The notes: generated by a model from the sequence alone, not told the origin. A stretch of 14,535 nucleotides of DNA from an uncultured Erysipelotrichaceae bacterium (GCA_902782915.1 CACZOV010000044.1:1-14535); one strand, 5' to 3'; counted from the first letter of the stretch, positions 7,506 through 13,809 are shown. Numbers and translations are program-made.

Positions 7506-7953
7506 TTTCCCCTCCTATTATATTTTCTATTATAATTAAAACTACTCCTATAAAAATAAAAGTATCAGCTAAATTAAAAACGGGTGCATCATATACAAAT
7601 ATTTTAAAATCTAAAAAATCTTTAACTCCATTAAATAAAATTCGATCAAAAAGATTTCCTAATATTCCTCCAATTAATAAACTGTAATAAATTATTTTTA
7701 AAGTTGTCAATTTTTCTTTTTGAATAGAATATATTAAAAAAAGTAAAACACCGATACCAAGAATAATTAAAAATATTTGTTTCCCGCTTAAAATACTAAA
7801 AGCTGCACCATCATTAACAACATATGTTATATTAAAAAAATTTGGAATTATTTTAATACTTTCATATAATTTCATTGTATTTTCTATTATTCTTTTAGAA
7901 ACAAAATCAATTAAAAAGAATAATATACTTAAAAAAAATAATTTTTGTTTCAT
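7480..7953 (-). CDS. lspA: Lipoprotein signal peptidase (signal peptidase II)
   Basis: An inner-membrane aspartyl protease that removes signal peptides from prolipoproteins after lipidation of the cysteine. The 157-residue, four-helix product has the family blocks L-I-D-F-V-S-K (14-20), N-D-G-A-A-F (47-52), G-N-L-F-D-R (99-104), V-K-D-F-L-D-F (110-116) and F-N-L-A-D-T-F-I (126-133). Asp112 and Asp130 are the expected catalytic pair. The start places Asp16 at the normal distance from the N terminus. Unlike its neighbours it has no recognisable ribosome binding site, and its promoter lies so close that the messenger would be nearly leaderless. The amidase and MltG on the same strand make this an envelope-oriented stretch. 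Confidence 0.96.
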   Translation of the reverse strand: MKQKLFFLSILFFLIDFVSKRIIENTMKLYESIKIIPNFFNITYVVNDGAAFSILSGKQIFLIILGIGVLLFLIYSIQKEKLTTLKIIYYSLLIGGILGNLFDRILFNGVKDFLDFKIFVYDAPVFNLADTFIFIGVVLIIIENIIGGENGIFSRRR

Positions 7954-7967
7954 AAAATCACAATGTT

Positions 7968-7976
7968 ATTATATCA
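7968..7976 (-). promoter_or_regulatory. Extended -10 promoter for lspA-rluD
   Basis: Minus-strand TGATATAAT is a perfect TATAAT (7973-7968) with the TGn extension. The -35 region at 17 bases (TTTTTC, 7996-7991) is poor, as is usual with extended -10 elements. Only 14 bases separate the -10 from the lspA ATG, so the leader would be about 7-8 nt with no room for a Shine-Dalgarno site. Confidence 0.6.
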
Positions 7977-7983
7977 CTTTTAA

Positions 7984-8011
7984 GAAAAAAGAAAAACTAC
8001 TATTAGTAGTT
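7984..8011 (-). terminator. Rho-independent terminator of the 8044-8793 gene
   Basis: On the minus strand AACTACT pairs with AGTAGTT around a 3-base AAT loop, and is followed by a T-rich tract (TTTC then TTTTTTC). The stem is short and low in G+C, so efficiency may be modest. It lies 32 bases after the stop codon of the membrane protein gene and immediately before the lspA promoter. Confidence 0.6.
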
Positions 8012-8043
8012 ATTATAAGATTTTTATAAAATTATTAGTACAG

Positions 8044-8793
8044 TTAATCTTTAGAAATATATTTTAGATAAAGCATAATAGCAATAATAAAAGTTAAAAT
8101 CATTAAAATTATAAAACTAATAAATAATTCATTCATACTAATAATATTTATTTTATGTAAATAAAACGTTATAGAGCTTAGTATTAACATTATTAAAAAT
8201 GATATAATTATTTTTAGAATAATTTTTCTATGTTCATTATAAACACGATTAATTTTATTATCATTTCTTTTATAATTATCAACATAGACTTTATCATTAT
8301 AAATAAATACATCAACACTATTATTAACTAGATATTCAGGATAAAAATTCAAACTTGGAGTTTTTGTTTTATATTCTATACCTTTATATTTATATTTTAT
8401 AATTGCAAAATAATATAATGAAATTTTCTTTGATCCAAGAGGTGGAAATTTTCTAATATATGTTGCTCTTTTAAAAATTGAATTATTATAGTCATTACTA
8501 TAGGAAGTCGGCGTTGCAATAATTTCTCCTGGTATTTTTATTCCTTTATCAATAATTTCTTTAACAACTTTTCTATTCCTTAATGCATTTATTATATTAG
8601 ATAAACTCATAAATAAAACTACAAATAACATTATTAATAATAAACTACTTATAATTAATAAAATATCAATTTTAAAAACACCTTTTTTATATTCATTAAA
8701 GACAATAAATAATATATATATAATTGTTAAACTAAAAATTAGTAATATAACATTTACTTTGGTATTTATTTCTTCATCTTCATAATTTTTCAT
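8044..8793 (-). CDS. Four-helix membrane protein of unknown function
   Basis: I do not recognise a named family with confidence. The 249-residue product has two N-terminal transmembrane helices (about 13-33 and 42-66), a central soluble region (about 67-188) and two C-terminal helices (about 190-212 and 222-245). Both termini are charged and probably cytoplasmic. The central region, with P-G-E-I-I-A at about 88-93, I-K-Y-K-Y-K-G-I-E-Y (132-141) and V-D-V-F-I-Y-N-D (160-167), looks like the beta-rich core of DUF3592-type membrane proteins; this is a resemblance by eye. A GTG three codons upstream is possible, but it is part of the AGGTGG that sits five bases before the chosen ATG. It has its own promoter and terminator, so it is a single-gene unit between the NUDIX operon and lspA. 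Confidence 0.8.
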   Translation of the reverse strand: MKNYEDEEINTKVNVILLIFSLTIIYILFIVFNEYKKGVFKIDILLIISSLLLIMLFVVLFMSLSNIINALRNRKVVKEIIDKGIKIPGEIIATPTSYSNDYNNSIFKRATYIRKFPPLGSKKISLYYFAIIKYKYKGIEYKTKTPSLNFYPEYLVNNSVDVFIYNDKVYVDNYKRNDNKINRVYNEHRKIILKIIISFLIMLILSSITFYLHKINIISMNELFISFIILMILTFIIAIMLYLKYISKD

Positions 8794-8817
8794 TTTATCC
8801 ACCTATATTACTTTTTA

Positions 8818-8826
8818 AGTATATCA
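8818..8826 (-). promoter_or_regulatory. Extended -10 promoter for the 8044-8793 membrane protein gene
   Basis: Minus-strand TGATATACT (8826-8818) is TATACT with the TGn extension, nearly identical to the lspA promoter core. The -35 region is A/T-rich with no clear match. It lies 24 bases upstream of the ATG, with AGGTGG between. Confidence 0.55.
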
Positions 8827-8856
8827 TATTTATTATTTTTTAACATTATATTTATT

Positions 8857-8885
8857 AAAAAGAAGTTAAAAGATTATTTAACTTC
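8857..8885 (-). terminator. Terminator of the four-gene oxidoreductase-NUDIX operon
   Basis: On the minus strand GAAGTTAAA (8885-8877) pairs perfectly with TTTAACTTC (8870-8862) around a 6-base loop, followed directly by five T's (8861-8857). It lies 81 bases past the NUDIX stop codon and ahead of the next gene's promoter, closing the operon. Confidence 0.7.
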
Positions 8886-8966
8886 CAATTAATGTTTAAA
8901 AAAAGTATTATTATTAAATTTTTATGCTTCTTTCTTCCATTTTAAAAACTTGTCTTTTTATTAATA

Positions 8967-9518
8967 TTATTTACTAATCCCGATTTTTAACATATATTCT
9001 TTCAAAATAAGAGCATCCCTTTTTACCATGAACAAAGTTTTATATTTATTATCATATTTTGAGCCTAAAACTTCATCTATACATTCTTTAATTACTTTAT
9101 ATGCATCTTCTAAAGGCATCCATAATAATTCTCCACCTTCTTCTTGTTCTTTTTTGGTTAAATGAAGTAATTTAGTATCTTCTAAAACATTTGCTTTAAA
9201 AATATAAGATATTTGGCAAAAATTTGTTTGTCCTTTTTCTTCAATTGTGATTCCAAGTTCATCTATATCATATATTTTACATCCAGTTTCTTCAAGAATT
9301 TCTCTTTTAAATGCTTCTTTTGGATCTTCTCCTTTTTCTATTCCACCTCCTGGAAGTTTATATTCTTTTTTTTTCTTTTTATGAAAAACTGCTATTTCAG
9401 CATTTGCATTAATAATTATTCCTCTAGAGGCATAGCGAATTAATGGATCTTTAAGTTCTATTTTTGGAAGATTAAAATCTTCATCAGTTATTCTTGCAAT
9501 TATATTAGACATTTTCAT
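8967..9518 (-). CDS. NUDIX hydrolase
   Basis: A hydrolase of nucleoside diphosphates linked to another moiety, or of a related diphosphate. The 183-residue product carries a perfect Nudix box from Gly58 to Cys80: G-x5-E64-x7-R72-E73-I-L-E76-E77-T-G79, with the metal-binding glutamates in place. Residues about 30-50 (R-G-I-I-I-N-A-N-A-E-I-A-V-F-H) are the preceding beta strands, and the C-terminal part is helical. Specificity cannot be read from the box. The ATG overlaps the end of the upstream HAD gene by 14 bases and has AAAGG six bases before it; a second ATG two codons later is less well placed. It is the last gene of the four-gene operon, suggesting it acts on a product or by-product of the phosphatases and dehydrogenases before it. 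Confidence 0.9.
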   Translation of the reverse strand: MKMSNIIARITDEDFNLPKIELKDPLIRYASRGIIINANAEIAVFHKKKKKEYKLPGGGIEKGEDPKEAFKREILEETGCKIYDIDELGITIEEKGQTNFCQISYIFKANVLEDTKLLHLTKKEQEEGGELLWMPLEDAYKVIKECIDEVLGSKYDNKYKTLFMVKRDALILKEYMLKIGISK

Positions 9519-10485
9519 CTCTTACCTTTCTTAAAATTTTACTAATTCCTTCTTCTTTATTGTAAACAAAATCACTTTTATCTAAAATTATTTGACAAGA
9601 ATCAGATGGACACAAAAACATTCCGACAGAATTTTGCATGGTTCGATCATTATAATCATTTCCAATCCCTATTACATGATTTTTATCTATATTTAAATAT
9701 TCACACATTTTTTTAATTCCGTTTCCTTTAGTTACTAATTTATTATTTATAGAAAACCAAGGAGTTTCACCATCTAAACTAATACTAGAAGATGAAAAAT
9801 CAATACTTTGATTTGCTATTGAAACAATATCACTATAGTTATTAATAATTTCTTCTTTTATTTTTCTTAATTCTAAAAATCTTTTTAGTTTTAGCAAGGT
9901 ATTAATTTCTAAATTATCGAGATAATCAATTCCATTTATTATAAATTGATTATATAAATTTTCTTTTATTAACTCTTTATTTTTTTGTTGTTTTAACATT
10001 TCTTTTAATACTATTAATTCTTCTTTTATATTATCTTTTATTGTAATTGGTTTTTGACTTATATGGCATTGATAAAAATTATTTTTAATATTATAATCAT
10101 TTAATATTATTGGATTTTTATTGTATTCACTTATACTACTAGCATATTCTTCATCACCCGTTCCTAGTATAAAAATAAATTTATCTTTATATTCACTCCA
10201 TAATCTATAAATAAAATCCTGATTTAAATAATAAGAATAGACATTTTCCATTGATTTTCTATTATAAAGATCAGCTCCATTTGATGCAATGATATATTTA
10301 GAAGCATGAGCTTTGGTACTAATATTTTTAACTAGAAATCTTGGAAGTCCAGATGTAATTATAACATTAATTCCTATCTTTTCTAACTCATCTATTGATT
10401 CTATTGTATCTTTACTAATTACATGATTAGAATCTCGAATAGTTCCTTCGCTATCTAAAAAAATTGCTTTAAAATTCTGAAACAC
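9505..10485 (-). CDS. Cof-type HAD hydrolase with altered motif I
   Basis: A HAD-superfamily (type IIB, Cof-like) phosphatase-fold protein, 326 residues. Motif I reads F-L-D11-S-E13-G-T-I, where families usually have D-x-D-G-T, so the general acid/base aspartate is glutamate here. Motif II is I-T44-S-G, S-N-G-A is at 68-71, motif III lysine is Lys253 in K-G-N-G-I, and motif IV is G-I-G-N-D-Y-N-D (273-280). It is about 50 residues longer than most Cof proteins; the extra length falls in the cap (about 150-215) and is lysine- and leucine-rich helix. The start is GTG: GAGGTGAT lies five bases upstream and the family N terminus begins there. It overlaps the upstream fusion gene by 17 bases and the NUDIX gene by 14. 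Substrate unknown; the Asp-to-Glu change may alter or reduce hydrolysis. Confidence 0.85.
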   Translation of the reverse strand: MFQNFKAIFLDSEGTIRDSNHVISKDTIESIDELEKIGINVIITSGLPRFLVKNISTKAHASKYIIASNGADLYNRKSMENVYSYYLNQDFIYRLWSEYKDKFIFILGTGDEEYASSISEYNKNPIILNDYNIKNNFYQCHISQKPITIKDNIKEELIVLKEMLKQQKNKELIKENLYNQFIINGIDYLDNLEINTLLKLKRFLELRKIKEEIINNYSDIVSIANQSIDFSSSSISLDGETPWFSINNKLVTKGNGIKKMCEYLNIDKNHVIGIGNDYNDRTMQNSVGMFLCPSDSCQIILDKSDFVYNKEEGISKILRKVRDENV

Positions 10486-11911
10486 CTTGTATCACCTCAT
10501 CCATTTCTTGAAAACTTTTAACACGAATAATTTCTTTGTTACTACAATAGTTATTTCCATTATCCATAATGAATACTTTAACGTTTGCTAATTCATTAAC
10601 TAACATACAATTATTAGGCATGTCATCAACAAAAAAATTTATTTTATATTTAAAACAAATATCTTTTTTATCAGTAGAATCTACAATTAGTTTATCAAAT
10701 GGAACATGATGGTGTTTTAAAAAATTATAAGTATCTTTATAGGGATCAGTATAGTATTTTTTGCTTCTTGCTGTAATAATATATATCTTATATCCCAATT
10801 CTTGCCATTTTTTTAACGTTTTAATAACACTTTTGCGTAATTTAGCATTTTCAATGATTTTTCTTCGATAAGTAAGAAAGAATTTATCTTTATCAAGATC
10901 ACTCCATTGATACATTTCACCAACTAAATACTCGCTTTCATCAACAATTCCTTTTCCATTTATCTCTTTATCAAAAATTGATGCATATTTTTTCATTTCA
11001 TCTTGAATATCTGTAATTGTATCATCTAAATCTATTCCTATATTATTTTGATTTTGAAAAATAAAGTATTCTTTTTTTATTTTATTAATACAAAAATCTA
11101 AGTTTGAATCTATTTTACAACTACTACATTCAAATCTATTACCATCATATATCAATGGATAGCTATAACAAATACCACTCTTAAGATGATAAAAAGATGC
11201 TACTAAAGAAAATGGTTTAGAGGATAATAAATTCTTTAAAATACTAACAACACAAGAAGATACTCCGTAATTTGTATATCCTTTTCCTAAAACTATACTA
11301 TCAGCAATAGTTAATACTTGATCTTCAATCACTTTTTTTTCTTTTTCAGATATTTTAATTGGAAGAGAATTAACTTTAACAGTATCCCATAAAATAGTTT
11401 GAGCATACCCATGTTCCCCAACAACAATACCATCTACATTCTCTTTTGGTACTTGATATTTTTCACTTAAAAAATATTTTAAACGATTGCTATCTAGCAT
11501 ACATCCACTACCAATGACTTTACTATATTCATATTTTTTAGATACATAAGTAGTTAAAACATCATTTGGATTAGAAACAACAATAATACTTCCATTAAAA
11601 CTTGTTTTTAAAATATTATTCATAATATCATCAATCATAATAAAACTGTCTTGTAAAAAATTTGTTCTATTTTTATTATTCTTAATTCCTGCTGTAATAA
11701 TTAAAACTTGAGAATCATATAAATCTTTATAACTTCCTAGTTTAATCTTAGTAGATGATAACATATGATTAAAATCATTAATATTACTAAGTGTTCTTTC
11801 TTTATTATTATCAATTAAAATAAGTTCTAAATTTAAATTTAATGTAAGAATTTCATGTATAATTGAAAGTCCTACCTTTCCACAACCAATAATTCCAATT
11901 TTATTTATCAT
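10469..11911 (-). CDS. Fusion: L-lactate/2-hydroxyisocaproate dehydrogenase-like domain + NT5C-type HAD phosphatase
   Basis: One uninterrupted 480-residue frame with two enzymes. Residues 1 to about 280 resemble the LDH/MDH family, closest by eye to L-2-hydroxyisocaproate dehydrogenases. They show G9-x-G11-x-x-G14 and Asp34 for NAD, S-N-P-N-D (113-117), L-D140-S-N-R143, catalytic His167 in G-E-H-G, and G-K-G-Y-T-N-Y-G-V. The substrate loop after I-T-A-G (72-75) carries Arg82 and is shorter than in LDH. The usual last helix of LDH is shortened at the junction. Residues about 290-470 resemble the NT5C 5'-deoxynucleotidase branch of HAD: D294-L-D296-D297-T, T380-A-R-S, Lys415/416 and V-D429-D430. 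Both halves keep their catalytic residues. AGAGG six bases before the ATG supports the start; it overlaps the oxidoreductase gene by 11 bases. Substrates of either half are unknown. Confidence 0.88.
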   Translation of the reverse strand: MINKIGIIGCGKVGLSIIHEILTLNLNLELILIDNNKERTLSNINDFNHMLSSTKIKLGSYKDLYDSQVLIITAGIKNNKNRTNFLQDSFIMIDDIMNNILKTSFNGSIIVVSNPNDVLTTYVSKKYEYSKVIGSGCMLDSNRLKYFLSEKYQVPKENVDGIVVGEHGYAQTILWDTVKVNSLPIKISEKEKKVIEDQVLTIADSIVLGKGYTNYGVSSCVVSILKNLLSSKPFSLVASFYHLKSGICYSYPLIYDGNRFECSSCKIDSNLDFCINKIKKEYFIFQNQNNIGIDLDDTITDIQDEMKKYASIFDKEINGKGIVDESEYLVGEMYQWSDLDKDKFFLTYRRKIIENAKLRKSVIKTLKKWQELGYKIYIITARSKKYYTDPYKDTYNFLKHHHVPFDKLIVDSTDKKDICFKYKINFFVDDMPNNCMLVNELANVKVFIMDNGNNYCSNKEIIRVKSFQEMDEVIQGVSEF

Positions 11912-13304
11912 TTTTTTCCTCTTTATAAACTATTTTATTTTTTTTGGATGCAACTGACTCACATAATTTTGTTAATAAAAAAATACTTTTATCATGACTT
12001 AGTAAATCAGATTCTCCTTTTTTATCACTTAAAAACTCTAGAAAACATGTTTCTCTGGCTTTTTCATTATTACCTAAAAAATCATTTTTAACAATTAAAT
12101 CTTTTATACTAATTTTTTCAAAAGGTTTTCCACCTATTAAATTATTGTTTCTAAAAATGTATATATCAAAATGATCAATAGATCCAACATCATAACTTGG
12201 AATATCTATTTTTTCAGAAATCTCTCCTGATTGATAACTATGAATTTGAATATTCATAATTGGTCCTATTTGAATATTTATTTGTTCATGTCTTACCCTG
12301 CCATTTGATTTATATGTATCTTTTGGTAAAATTGTCCATGCTCTTTTTGAAAAACCACTTTGTAATAAATTTAAATTACAATGTGTAATAACGTAATCAT
12401 CTTTTTTAAAATCGATCATTGCATGAAAATCTAATTCTCCAAAATCTTTTAAACTCTTAGTGTTTTTTAAAATTTCTTTATATTTTTCTGTTTGAAAATA
12501 TTTTTCATAAAACTTATTATCTATAGTTTGAAAAAAATCCATAGGTCTAAATAGTGATGTTGTAATAGAAAGATTATTGGTTTTCTTAGTCTTTAATTTT
12601 GAATTACTTTCCAAAAGCCATGTAATTAAATCAACAAAATGATAACCTGAATGAAAAAGTTTTCCATACCCATATTTATATGGATGATTTTCGCGACTAA
12701 AAAATTCATCTGGCATATTCCACATACCATCACTATGATAAATATCTAAATAAGTAATAGGAATTTCATATTTCAAAACCGTCTCTTCTATTAAATTTTT
12801 AACATAATTATATCCTGCATGAAATCTTCTTTGACATTGAATTGTAAAATTAATACTTTCTTTTTTTTCTTGATATTTTTCTTTTAAAATATTATATTCT
12901 TCTTCTATTTTTTTACTATTTTCTATATTTTTAAAAACATATAAAGGAGAAGTAATTGGTTTATCCATTAAAATATTTATATTTTGATCTAAAAGAAATT
13001 TAGCATATGCAAAATGAGCCTTTGGTTCTGTTGAGATAATTGCATATTTAATATTATATTTTTTAAATAATAAAATTAAATTTTTTTTAGTTAATTCAGA
13101 TAATTCTAAGCTATTTGATTCTTGATCTGGAACAAAATAGGTATCAATTATCATTTGTTCTTTTTTTAAATAATCTAAAACTTTTTGTTCCATATTTTTT
13201 AAATCAACAATTAATTTTGGTAAAACATTATGCTTTTTCATCAAATTCATATAAATTCTTTTTGCATGAGGACCAAGTCCTATTAATACAATATTCTTAT
13301 CCAT
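11901..13304 (-). CDS. Gfo/Idh/MocA-like NAD(P)-dependent oxidoreductase
   Basis: A predicted dinucleotide-dependent dehydrogenase, typically acting on sugars, inositols or nucleotide-linked sugars in this family. In the 467-residue product an N-terminal Rossmann fold shows V-L-I-G9-L-G11-P-H-A14. I-L-M-D114-K115-P116 is the counterpart of the usual E-K-P with catalytic lysine. H-S-G220-Y-H222-F-V-D225 is the family's G-x-H-x-x-D active-site block. It is over 100 residues longer than common members (about 340), with extra helical sequence around 120-150 and 240-290. A TTG four codons upstream is possible, but GAGG lies six bases before the ATG used here. It is the first gene of the operon, with a promoter at 13365-13393, and is divergent from the small plus-strand gene. 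The substrate cannot be assigned. Confidence 0.87.
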   Translation of the reverse strand: MDKNIVLIGLGPHAKRIYMNLMKKHNVLPKLIVDLKNMEQKVLDYLKKEQMIIDTYFVPDQESNSLELSELTKKNLILLFKKYNIKYAIISTEPKAHFAYAKFLLDQNINILMDKPITSPLYVFKNIENSKKIEEEYNILKEKYQEKKESINFTIQCQRRFHAGYNYVKNLIEETVLKYEIPITYLDIYHSDGMWNMPDEFFSRENHPYKYGYGKLFHSGYHFVDLITWLLESNSKLKTKKTNNLSITTSLFRPMDFFQTIDNKFYEKYFQTEKYKEILKNTKSLKDFGELDFHAMIDFKKDDYVITHCNLNLLQSGFSKRAWTILPKDTYKSNGRVRHEQINIQIGPIMNIQIHSYQSGEISEKIDIPSYDVGSIDHFDIYIFRNNNLIGGKPFEKISIKDLIVKNDFLGNNEKARETCFLEFLSDKKGESDLLSHDKSIFLLTKLCESVASKKNKIVYKEEKNDK

Positions 13305-13364
13305 ATTAAACCTCAACTTTATTCCTTAAATAAAACCACTATATATCTCTTTTTCTTGTCAAAT

Positions 13365-13393
13365 ATTATAACTCCATTATATTGTAAAATCAA
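13365..13393 (-). promoter_or_regulatory. Sigma-A-type promoter for the four-gene operon
   Basis: Minus-strand TTGATT (13393-13388), exactly 17 bases, then a perfect TATAAT (13370-13365). It lies about 60 bases upstream of the oxidoreductase ATG, giving a leader of about 54 nt with GAGG near its end. This is the best-matching candidate in the gap and suggests constitutive expression unless a repressor site is hidden nearby. Confidence 0.7.
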
Positions 13394-13447
13394 TAATAGT
13401 TAATTAAAAAATAAAGTACAAAAATATTACAAAATAATTTGCTTAAC

Positions 13448-13476
13448 TTTTCCACTTGCAATAATTTAACTATAGT
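13448..13476 (+). promoter_or_regulatory. Possible promoter for the small plus-strand gene
   Basis: TTTTCC (13448-13453), 17 bases, TATAGT (13471-13476) would give a leader of about 46 nt before the ATG at 13529. An alternative overlapping pair is TTGCTT (13439-13444), 17 bases, TAATTT (13462-13467). Neither is strong. The 387-base gap 13317-13703 otherwise holds only the divergent operon promoter, this small gene and the hairpin at 13620-13655. Confidence 0.3.
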
Positions 13477-13528
13477 AACACTTAATTAATTGATTACCTC
13501 TTTTCATAAAGAAAGGAGGACTGATAAT

Positions 13529-13604
13529 ATGTCAAAGAGAGACTTTTTTAGTATTATTTTTGATTATCATTATTCTTTTATTAATTGGATTATTATATAG
13601 CTAA
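13529..13604 (+). CDS. Small hydrophobic single-helix peptide, frame disturbed in a T6 run
   Basis: The ATG at 13529 is preceded by AAAGGAGG (13512-13519) at a 9-base distance, among the best ribosome binding sites in the window. Read as given, the frame ends at TAG 13598-13600 after 23 codons, with a mixed sequence (F-D-Y-H-Y-S) after residue 10. If one T of the run of six at 13544-13549 is skipped, the frame runs to TAA at 13602-13604. It then encodes 24 residues: M-S-K-R-D followed by an unbroken helix of Leu, Ile, Val and Phe ending G-L-L-Y-S. That looks like a designed membrane peptide with a positive, inside-facing start. So either the sequence has a one-base insertion, the gene is inactivated, or slippage on the T run sets the frame. 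A strong hairpin follows 16 bases later. No family is recognised; small sporulation or toxin-like peptides are possibilities only. Confidence 0.45.
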
Positions 13605-13619
13605 ATCTAAAATATAAAA

Positions 13620-13655
13620 GTATCACCTAACAAATCAAATATATGTTAGGTGATA
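13620..13655. terminator. Bidirectional hairpin between the small gene and tRNA-Thr
   Basis: TATCACCTAACA (13621-13632) pairs perfectly over 12 bp with TGTTAGGTGATA (13644-13655), with an 11-base loop. Minus-strand transcripts from tRNA-Thr then meet CTTTTATATTTTA, a reasonable U-rich tract. Plus-strand transcripts from the small gene meet a weaker A/T-rich tract. It lies where two transcription units converge, so a shared terminator is the simplest reading. Confidence 0.65.
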
Positions 13656-13703
13656 TCATAATTATTTATTAATTAAGTCGCATAAGTGCAACTGATTTTT
13701 TAA

Positions 13704-13779
13704 TGGTGCTAAAAGAGGGATTCGAACCCCCGACCTATCCCTTACGAGAGGATTGCTCTACCGACTGAGCTATTTTAGC
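13704..13779 (-). tRNA. tRNA-Thr (anticodon CGU), CCA encoded
   Basis: A complete 76-nt minus-strand cloverleaf. The acceptor pairs GCTAAAA with TTTTAGC, followed by discriminator A and encoded CCA. The D stem is GCTC/GAGC, the anticodon stem ATCCT/GGGAT with loop CTCGTAA, and the T loop TTCGAAT. Anticodon CGT (13746-13744) reads ACG, a codon expected to be rare at this base composition. Its 5' end lies 14 bases after the pnp stop codon with no clear promoter between, so it may be cut from the pnp transcript or be started from inside the 3' end of pnp. Confidence 0.97.
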
Positions 13780-13782
13780 AGT

Positions 13783-13809
13783 AAAAGAAGAATTTATTTT
13801 TCTTCTTTT
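13783..13809 (-). repeat. Inverted repeat spanning the pnp stop codon
   Basis: On the minus strand AAAAGAAGAA is followed, after a 7-base loop containing the pnp TAA stop, by its exact complement TTCTTCTTTT, giving a 10-bp hairpin that ends 3 bases before tRNA-Thr. Only A-T and scattered G-C pairs are present. It could be a weak terminator, an RNA processing signal, or a by-product of a lysine/glutamate-rich C terminus. Confidence 0.4.

Noticed and set aside
8917..8956. Minus-strand codons after the NUDIX stop reading K-D-K-F-L-K-W-K-K-E-A in the same frame
   Set aside because: It would be a lost C-terminal tail of the NUDIX protein, but three stop codons intervene and eleven codons are too few to separate from chance in A-rich sequence.
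13357..13362. A perfect TTGACA on the minus strand upstream of the oxidoreductase gene
   Set aside because: The only -10-like sequences downstream are 11-13 bases away (TATATA, TATAGT), too close. The TTGATT-17-TATAAT pair just upstream is far better.
13481..13680. ACTTAATTAAT at 13480-13490 and its inverted copy near 13668-13678, as ends of a small mobile unit around the tiny gene
   Set aside because: The match is 11 bases of simple A/T sequence containing the self-complementary TTAATTAA. There is no target duplication and no transposase.
13704..13779. tRNA-Thr as the attachment site of an integrated island carrying the four-gene operon
   Set aside because: No copy of the tRNA 3' end was seen near 8000-9000 or elsewhere on that side, and there is no integrase or other mobile gene in the window.
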